Shown here piece after piece: positions 21,294 to 29,100 of a DNA stretch of 31,429 bases. Positions within the stretch are counted from its first letter, which is position 1, and the number at the start of each line of letters is the position of its first letter. The stretch is from Scedosporium boydii (Eukaryota > Ascomycota > Sordariomycetes > Microascales > Microascaceae), in NCBI GenBank assembly GCA_002221725.1, contig NJFT01000338.1, positions 1 through 31,429 of the forward strand. The letters are read 5' to 3'. Position numbers and translations under genes: made by a program. Below the pieces are notes generated by a model, which had not been told where the DNA came from, did not search any database, and worked only from the letters and a program-made list of their open reading frames with translations.

Positions 21294-23153
21294 ATGGAGC
21301 CAGTTGTGATATACTCTATCGCCTTCACAGTCCTTATTCTCCTTTACCCGCTCAGGTGGCTGTTGCAGCTCTTTGTGCAACTCTTCCTCTATATGCTACT
21401 TCCCACATCTCGCTTGCTCTCGCGAACAGCATCACAGCTCCGGATTCTCTTTGCCTACCGCCTGTATGCTCTCGTTTGGGACAGGAGATACTGGATGAGT
21501 ATTACCCATATAGAGTTTCTAACCCTTAGCTTGTACGTTTGCGTAAATGCCGCGGTCCTCTATCTCGGCAGAGAAAACGTTGCTGGGATGGCCGGGATGC
21601 TGGCCACGATCAATGCCACCCCGCTATTCATCGGAGGCCGAACTAGCCCTATCGCTGATTTCTTCGGCGTTCCCCTGTCGTCGTACTACATATTTCATCA
21701 TTTTATAGGCAGGGTCGTCTTCGCGGAGGGGCTACTACACGCCGCAATTCTCCTACGACGGTCGCGGTTTGATCAATTGTCGATTTCGGGCTACGTCGTA
21801 AGTTTTACCATCCCCCCCTTTCCATCCCCCCCCCCAAAAAAAAAAAAAGCTGATAAGAGTAGGCCTCTGGTGGGCTCTTACTTATTTTCTGCACGTCGTT
21901 TTGGTTCATTCGCCGCTATCTTTATCGAAGCTTTGGCAAGATGCATCTTGTTCTTGCGCTGGCCGCACTAGCTGGCATGACTTGGCACACTTTCCTTTTG
22001 GATACTGCCCGAGCTAAGATCCCCACCATCCTTGCCGGTAGTGTATGGACGTTGATAGCTGTATATAGACTTCTGAGACTGGTGTTTTATTCTACTAGTG
22101 CCACCATAGAATCCGAGCCGATAGTAGAATCGGAGGTGTCGCGAATCGAGGTACATTGCGACCGTCCTACCCGCGTTTTTCCAGGGAGCTACTTTTATAT
22201 TTTCCTAGAAGGAAAGCTCCTACACTATAACCTGTTTTCTAGTTATCCCATTATGGCGATGTGGTACTCTCCCGCACAAGATTCTCCTACCAGCAAGGTA
22301 AAGGATATCACCTTTCTCGTCTCACACCTTAGCCGCCCCCTACGATCTGTACGGTTCGCGAAAGGCCAGCGCTTACTGCTTGACGGCCCATATGGGCAGG
22401 ACTTAACTTTGCAACAGTTCGATACTGTGATGCTAGCAGCAAAGGGAGCCGGGATTCTGGCCCTTCTCCCAATAGCCCTAACCGCCTTGAAGAACCGGAT
22501 CCGCAAGATTAACATTCTTTGGCAGCTTGAAGAAAGCTCTCAAGTCAAATGGGTAGTCGGAGAGTTGAAGGTGTTGCAAGCTCTGGACGCTGAAAATGTT
22601 CGTCCTTCCAACCCCCACCCCTTCTAAACCCGCTTTCCGTTTCTCCACTCTATTTTTAGTTAACAAGTTAGTATATTTAGGAGCTCTTCGCATTCTGGTG
22701 TATCTTTCCGTCGAAGAAGGAGGGTGACCCCGGTTTCCAAATCTCCGAATACTGGAGGTGTTTCTATAAAGTCAACATCGACCTCTACTTGCATTCCATG
22801 ATTGAAGCTAGCTCCGGAAAAAGCGTCGTAGTAGGCAAGTCTTCCATTCTACACTTCGAATTTGTCCTAGGCTAATTATTTTAGTATGTGGCGACGCGGA
22901 ATTCTCCTCCAAAGTCCGCTACGCTACTATATCTCGTATGAGAGCGAACAGGCCCCTGAAATTCATCGAAGCACAATATCGACCCAATACGACAATCTCC
23001 GCTCCAGGCACAGATGACGCCGTCGGGGATGAGGAGAGAAACGCACGCCAGCCCCATATCGAGAAACTTATTAAGGAAAATGATCTTGAGGAGGTAGATC
23101 TTGATTCCCCGCAACGAAGCAGCGGGCCTGAAATGGATCGAAAGAGGGAGTGA
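21294..23153 (+). CDS. Ferric reductase (FRE/NOX-type transmembrane metalloreductase), one apparent frameshift
   Basis: Exons: 21294-21797, 21863-22597, 22681-22830, 22885-23153; about 552 aa, usual for the family. A hydrophobic multi-helix N-terminus carries two bis-heme His pairs, each spaced 14: H135/H149 (FHHFIGRVVFAEGLLHA) and H196/H210 (KMHLVLALAALAGMTWH). The second pair appears only after removing intron 1. An FAD-binding region follows (CDRPTRVFPGSYFYIF), then SYPIMAMWY, LLDGPYGQD and an NAD(P)-like AAKGAGILALLPIALT. The C-terminal lobe reads LFAFWCIFPSKKEGDPGF and VCGDAEFSSKVRYATIS. The protein would move electrons from NAD(P)H through FAD and heme to ferric iron at the membrane. 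Oddities: intron 2 has a weak GTTCGT donor, and the last splice (22830/22885) misses one base needed to keep frame. The gene is either newly broken or affected by a sequence error. Confidence 0.85.
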
Positions 23154-23955
23154 TGATTTCATTCACACTTTTACAGGCTGGATGGCGTAAGGAAAGGCAG
23201 CGACGGGACTATACTACCTAATTTCATCGTGGGGCTCGTCCTCCTCCTTAATTTACTTTCAGCAACGCTTTTCAATCTTTAATAAACCTAGTAACTAGAA
23301 TGAAGCAAAGGAAGCTTTAGGTAATATAGTAGCAAAGTTGCAATGGTAGAGGCGCATATCAACAACTTTGAACGACGCATCATCTCCAAGTGTCTTTGAC
23401 GCTTCACCCATATATCCTACAACATTGTCCATACAAAGATTATTTGGTAATTACAGTTCGTTCAAAGGGCAAGCAAGTGTTTAGAGCGGAAAAATTTGGG
23501 CAGACGCAAGGTCGATAGCCCAAGTAAAAAAAAAAAAAAAAAATGGTCTCACTATGAGCTATTCTCCACTGGTATTTATGCCTGCCGCGGTCGCGGTTTA
23601 AAAAGAACACTAGAACGAGTCCTATTGCTATATCGAAGTATTGCGTCAAATTAAGGTAGTACTCTATAGAGATGTACCGAGTGCGCCTGTCTCCTAATAT
23701 AGTATGATGATGGTGGGTCTGATACCTGACCATCAGTCCCCCACTGCGCTGCGGTATCTAAACAGGCTTGCCGTTTTCGTCTAGCCACCAAGTCTGATCC
23801 ACATATACAGGGCGTAAGAAGCCCCATCTAGAAGGGACTCTCCTAGGACGACATTGTTCTGAGGATGCTGAGTATAGTACAATAAAAATCAGGTTCAGCT
23901 TCCGAATTTTAACCTTAAAACTATTTCTAGACTAAGTCACTGTGGGGCCCCAATA
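23154..23955. other. Intergenic, no gene recognised
   Basis: This is AT-rich sequence downstream of the ferric reductase, with an 18-base A run at 23525-23542. A minus-strand open frame (23440-23733) is mostly translated homopolymer and low-complexity sequence, and I do not support it as a gene. Confidence 0.5.
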
Positions 23956-24633
23956 CAGTGCGTACATTATTTTCCCCAGGTACCAATGCCACCTCACGCC
24001 AGGAACCAGTTTTCAGGACCACTTTCGAGTATGATTCATTGTAATTGCTTGGCACCAATGTCCTCAGACCCCGGCGTCCCCCACACTACCCCTCCAGTTT
24101 GGTTTCCTCGCTTTCTTCCGTTCTTCTAACCTATTGTAGGGCAGGCCAAACTGCCGTTCAACCCCTCAATGGCTCCCCGATTGACATCATCACAGCATGC
24201 GCAGATCTTGCATATGCTTCTGGGGGGCTTCTCGGATAAAGCCATAGTCGAAGTGGTTCCTTGCACCACCCGATCTCTCCGAACCATCCGATCAACATTC
24301 GAGCGATTCGGGACGACAACCACACCCGCGAATCGTACCGGGCCCGATCCCAAGATTACCCCCACAATAGGAGAGGCCCTTTGTCGCCGGCTAGCTAAAG
24401 ACCCTGATATGAACCAACGTGGAATTGCGATGCCATTAAACGAAAATACTAACTAGAGAAGAAAAGAAGAAGAAAAGGAAGAAAACGAGAAGCTGTCATG
24501 TTATGACCAAGGTCATAGCTCCCTGCAGCCGGCGGTCATAGCTTCCTTCCTGGCAACAGCCAGCAGTTGGCTTGGGCGCCAGCTGAAGCCTCATATACGG
24601 CGCAGCCCGTTAGTGCTAATTTATCCTACACTG
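23956..24633. mobile_element. Possible Tc1/mariner-type remnant, about 680 bp
   Basis: The left end reads TA then CAGTGCGTACATTATTTT (from 23956). The right end reads ...TTATCCTACACTG (to 24633), whose reverse complement begins CAGTGTAGGATAAATTA. The first five bases match exactly and the rest weakly. The left flank is TA; the right flank is TG, a possibly decayed TA. The open frame inside has a transposase-type helix-turn-helix. The size suits an internally deleted, non-autonomous copy. Confidence 0.4.
24169..24456 (+). pseudogene. N-terminal fragment of a Tc1/mariner or IS630-like transposase (helix-turn-helix only)
   Basis: The 95-residue frame begins MAPRLTSSQHAQILHMLLGG and continues FSDKAIVEVVPCTTRSLRTI, with RSTFERFGTTTTPANRTGPD after it. 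This is the tandem helix-turn-helix plus GRP-like linker pattern that opens fungal DDE transposases related to Tc1/mariner, continuing with TIGEALCRRLAKDPDMNQRGIA. The frame stops before any catalytic Asp. No DDE domain follows on the plus strand before the Lys/Glu-coding AG-rich stretch (24455-24490). It could be a leftover or a domesticated DNA-binding protein. A remnant is simpler. Confidence 0.6.
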
Positions 24634-25025
24634 TGTCACCCTGTTGTACAGTGAAGTCCAGGTTCAGTTTCCACCCTTTTCGGTTACGATTTAATCAGAA
24701 TTGGCCATTTTTGAGCCAACTGTGGATAGTTACTTCTACGAATACCGTATGCGAAGTACCGTCCTAAACAGTAATCAGTACTTGAGTTCGGCCAGCCCAT
24801 AACTCTGTACAATCTTTTTATTGATGAAACTTCGTAGGCACAGAACTAAACACTATTGCGTACAGCTGTATGAGAATATCTAGTAGCATGGCGATGTCAG
24901 TGAGCATTAAAGAAGAATACAAGAATATATTAAGTCTTCGAGCGTAGAGCTGCAACAGGCCTATGAGACCAGCTCCGGCAGACTAGCTATCTAAGTTGTA
25001 GTTCGCTAAGCAGTCCACCTCCCGA
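24634..25025. other. Intergenic, no gene recognised
   Basis: Short frames only. This includes the 3' flank of the minus-strand proline-tyrosine repeat gene. Confidence 0.5.
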
Positions 25026-25677
25026 TTAATGTAACGGGGGGTTAAATCGATCAAATACAGTGAGAGATCTAGGGGCTGCAACTTCGAAATCTAGTGTGCA
25101 CCAAGATTGACATAGGACCTCTTCCTTTTCTCGGGGATTCTCGGTGGCGCTCCGGGGCCGGATGAGAACTGTGAGAAAGTTCTTGATTGCCTTGCTTAAC
25201 TTCCATCTACTGTAAATGGTATCCGTCCATGTTCCGACAAGAAACTTTTCACTGCCGTGTCGTACCAGTTCATATTCGACCACACGTTCACTATCAAATG
25301 ATATAATAGCAAGCGGTTTCCTTACATTATTCCTATCGTCGTATGGAGACCAGTCGCCGTCAAGGTCTTTTAGATTCAGATTCCTGTCTGTAAAGAGCTT
25401 TTCTAGAATGCCTTGCTGGTATATAATACTGCTCATCGAGTTCCATCGTAAAGGGAAGCCTGCCTGAAATATTAGAGAAATTCGGGGTAGAGGGGCGTAA
25501 ACGCTTACTGTTAGCAATAGGATAGGGTGGTAGCTCTTCGTGGTGTCCACTGTTAGCAATAGGATAGGGTGGTAGCTCTTCGTGGTGTCCACTGTTAGCA
25601 ATAGGATAGGGTGGTAGCTCTTCGTGGTGTCCACTGTTAGCAATAGGATAGGGTGGCGGCTCTTCGTGGTGTCCCAT
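25026..25677 (-). CDS. Small protein with four 14-residue PY-type repeats, two exons; function unknown
   Basis: Model on the minus strand: exon 1 25677-25509, intron 25508-25460 (49 bp, GTAAGC...GGCAG, with CTCTAAT before it), exon 2 25459-25026, 200 aa. After the initial Met come GHHEEPPPYPIANS and three copies of GHHEELPPYPIANS. Each unit has a (P/L)PPY core, which fits the PPxY/LPxY pattern recognised by WW domains such as those of Rsp5/Nedd4 ligases. The second exon (FPLRWNSMSS, FTDRNLNLKDLDGDWSPYDD, AIISFDSERVVEYELV) has a mixed, folded-looking composition I do not recognise. The start has a strong context (ACCATGGG); a TATA element lies at 25776-25771 (minus strand). A second acceptor 4 bases earlier (TTTCAG) would shift the frame and give a shorter product. 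Confidence 0.65.
25507..25674 (-). repeat. 42-bp tandem repeat, four copies, in coding sequence
   Basis: Copies at 25507-25548, 25549-25590, 25591-25632 and 25633-25674. The first three are identical. The last (5'-most in the gene) differs by a few bases and changes Leu to Pro. The unit length is a multiple of three, so copy number can change without breaking the frame. Confidence 0.95.
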
Positions 25678-26191
25678 GGTATCTTAGCGTTTTCACTCTT
25701 TACGCGCGAGACGTGTTGGAAAGACAATATGGACGGAGAATATCTAGTCGTACTGCGGACCTAATAGGCTTTTATATTGTCCATCTCAAGGTGGCTGTGT
25801 GTAATGTCGTCATGCAGTGACCTGTTCGTGAAATAAACTTGACATTAAAATAGAGAAGCTGAACCTGAAATTTATAGGGGAAAATGGGAAAAGGTTGTTA
25901 GGCCTACTCCGACCAATGTTTGTATAAGGTCTGCCGCCATCCCGGAACCATGGGGTCATGCCGGCTGCCATCCAAGAACCACGGTTCCTAGATGCCACCC
26001 CCATCTCACACATCAAATCCCAATATAACAAATTTCTCCCTGGAAACTATCTACAGTGTTTGACTAGTTAGCTTATTTGTTAACATAGCGAGGGCCGAAT
26101 CGCAAAGGATAGGTCCTCCAAAATCGGTATCGCCAGTTACAATCACCTGTAATAGTCGTTTGTTTGGAGCGAACATAATCGTTTAATAACT
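25678..26191. promoter_or_regulatory. Divergent promoter region between the PY-repeat gene and the DUF3723 gene
   Basis: It contains CCCGGAACCATGGGG (25941-25955) and AGAACCACGGTTCCT (25975-25989), variants of the motif shared with two other intergenic regions of this block. Each is preceded by a CTGCC word (CTGCCGCC, CTGCC). TTTATA at 25771-25776 serves the minus gene. AATATAAC near 26022-26029 may serve the plus gene. Confidence 0.6.
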
Positions 26192-29100
26192 ATGGCAGAC
26201 GAGGATATTATCGGAATAATCCAAGTGCCATTATATGCCTTTGCATTTGAGCCGAATATTGGAAGAGAAAAGGACGAGGCCATCATCAAGCGGCTTTCGT
26301 CGCTCTTCAACGCCACGCGATGCCGACCCAATGAGTGGGAACATCATGTCAAAGGCTATATCACCCCCGAAACCTACGCGCGAATGTTGGCGGCTCTAGG
26401 CAAGTCCGAGGGCGAGTTCCGCAATACTACCGTCCAGACTCGGAAATATCCTCGAGTTCGATGTCCTCGCAAATCCATCGTCTGCATTGACGGAACGCAG
26501 CGGATTGCTGCAGCCCGGAGGAAATTTGGCAGGAACTTCTGGTGGACGGTTAAGCTCTATATCCGCCCCCCGGTGGAGCGGTTCTCTTACCAGACCAAGT
26601 ACGCAGATGGCGAGATGTACTGGATCCGACGTCATGAAACTGAGTCCAAGGTGATCCGGGATATAGAATTTGAACTCGCCGGGAAGAAAAAAATTCTTAA
26701 GCTCCTCCTTAAAGAAATTCCTGGAGAGATACCGGGCCAGACTGTTCTCGTCAATAAGGATATTGTGGAATCCTTGGACGGTGTTTTCATTTTCCCCGGG
26801 ATGAGGAAGCAGTTCAAGCTGGGCACTATGCTTAAGGTCCTTGCCTTGCGCTGTCCGGAGAACGTAGCGCGATTTATTCGCCGTATGTACTCCGTTTGGT
26901 GGGAAGCATCGGATGGTAATCCCTTATTCATCGACTACGAGACCGTTACAAAGATTCAAGGTCGTGTTCCTTCGAATAGTTGCGACGGAGACGCCATTCG
27001 AACGATGATGCGAAATAATCAGATCTATAGACGTGTCAAAGATCCGGCTCGGCGAAGAAAAATATTGCGGAAACTACTATCGTTCAAAATTGTCTTGCCG
27101 AGTATGGCGACATTCCACCATAATATCATATATTTCTCTATTGGGGTAAAAATCTTGAAAAAGTTCATCGTCGATCCAGATTACACGCCAGGAGAAGATA
27201 ATCAATCCAGCAAGGAAGAAACCCTCTACCAGTACCTGCATCGGCACTGGCGAGCCCCTGAAGTACCTGTAATTGAGGTGAGGCAGGGAAAATTTGGATC
27301 TATAAATTCCCTCGATGAAGAGTTGGCCTATAAGATGCTTCATCTTTCCTGCCTGAGGCTTTTCCCCTACTTATCTAGCGAATCTCCGCTCCAGGATAGG
27401 CGGAAGAAGGGGGAATCGTTTCCGTCTGGGGAAGACGATGCATACATCTTCCAGCTCCACAGAACGGCAAGCAAGATCGGCTACTTCACCGACAAAATAA
27501 GACGTGGTCTAGAGAAGCTACCTCCGCCACCGCGCCAAATGGATTTGGACTTAGATTGGGACTTGCCAGTCCGTGAATGGAGGTCCGGCAAGCCTTCGTT
27601 TCGGAATTTTCTCGACCTAGAGCAAAACGCTTTCCTTCCCACTCTCCGAGACGCTGACGCGAGCACCGAGGTAACAGCAACCTTCGTTATGAATGATTTT
27701 CTTGATGCGTTTTTCGGTTCGTCTTCATACATGCTGGACGCACCGGATACGGAAAGCGATATCCCTTCCCAACCTACAGAGGTGGACTTTGAGACCGAAT
27801 TTCTACCTTCTTCCCAAGGAGCACATTATCATAACCTTCACCCCCAGCCACCAAGGCAGACGAATGACCCTCACATTGGCGGGGGGCCAGCTCCTCCTGA
27901 AAACGTGCAAGTCTCTCAGCCCAATCAAAGGGAAAGGTTATATAAGCCTCAAGTATGGCCATCACCTAGCACTCACCATGCAGACACACAGTCCAACCTA
28001 TCGGGGACAGCGAATCCACCTAGCGGAGCCCACAGCCGCCAAAGAGCTTATAGAAAGACTAAACTAAAGCAGCGCCCTAGAAAGATTGCCTCGAGGCTAT
28101 TTTCCTTGAAGAGGGTGCCACGCCCTGGAGCCAAATACTCTAAACGATCCCCAATCCGTCCTCCAAGCGCCACTGGCTCAGTTTCTATTCTTTCAGAAGC
28201 AGCAGGTTCTGTGGGACATTCAGGGCATGAGCCGGCTCAAGGATTCTTAGAGAGTACGACTACAGGGCAATCGAGGCGGTCTCCAGTCCTTCCTCCACAG
28301 TCTAGTAGCACTGTTTCCTTCAGGGCTCGGAGCCCTGAGGCATTACCATCGAAGGGGTTTCTGGTCGGTCCCCCCGGCCACCCTCGGCTCTCCACCGCAA
28401 GACAGAGCCGCAAGTCACGAAGCAGGTCACCTTCCCGTCGCACTGAACCCCGAAACAGGCGAGAACGTGACGAAGCTAATTCATCGAAGCGGTCTGCAGT
28501 CCTTCCTCCAGAGTCTAGTAGTACTGTTTCCAGGGCTCGAAACCTTGAGGCATCGAAGAGATCTCCAATCGATCCACCCAACCACCCTCAAGAACCTCTT
28601 ACCACGCCAACGCTACCTCAACCCGGTGCTACACCAACACCCCCTCAACTTAATGCTACACTAATACCACCTCAGCCCGACACTCCTACACCACCTCAAC
28701 CCAACACCACTCCAACACCTCAATCCACTACACGAGAGATCCACCCAAGCCAGGCTCAATATAGCCGTGAGCGCCTGACAGAAGAGATACCTTATAGTGT
28801 GGGGGGTCGTGTCTTAAAAAAGAAAGCAAATAAAAAACAACGGAGCCGCAGGTCGCGCAGCAGGTCACCTTCTAGCCGTCGCGCTGAACCCCCAAATGGG
28901 CGAAAATGCGACGAAGCTAATTCATCGAAGAGGTCTCCGGTCCTACCACCTGGCAAATCTCTAGAAATCCCTCATCCCCAGAGCCACACTCACGAGCCTC
29001 TTGCCACGCCAACAGCTCAACCCGAAATTACATCACTTCGACTCGACACTGCATCAGTATCTCAACCCCATACTACGCCTATACCTCCACCTAATATGTA

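Noticed and set aside
25507..25674. CRISPR-like array
   Set aside because: The units are contiguous without spacers, in frame within a eukaryotic coding region.
25026..25727. 233-codon minus frame reading DTTKSYHPILLLTV repeats
   Set aside because: Its first codon is not ATG, and the reading passes the 42-bp repeats in a different frame from the well-placed ATG at 25677. The second half is kept as exon 2 of the spliced model.
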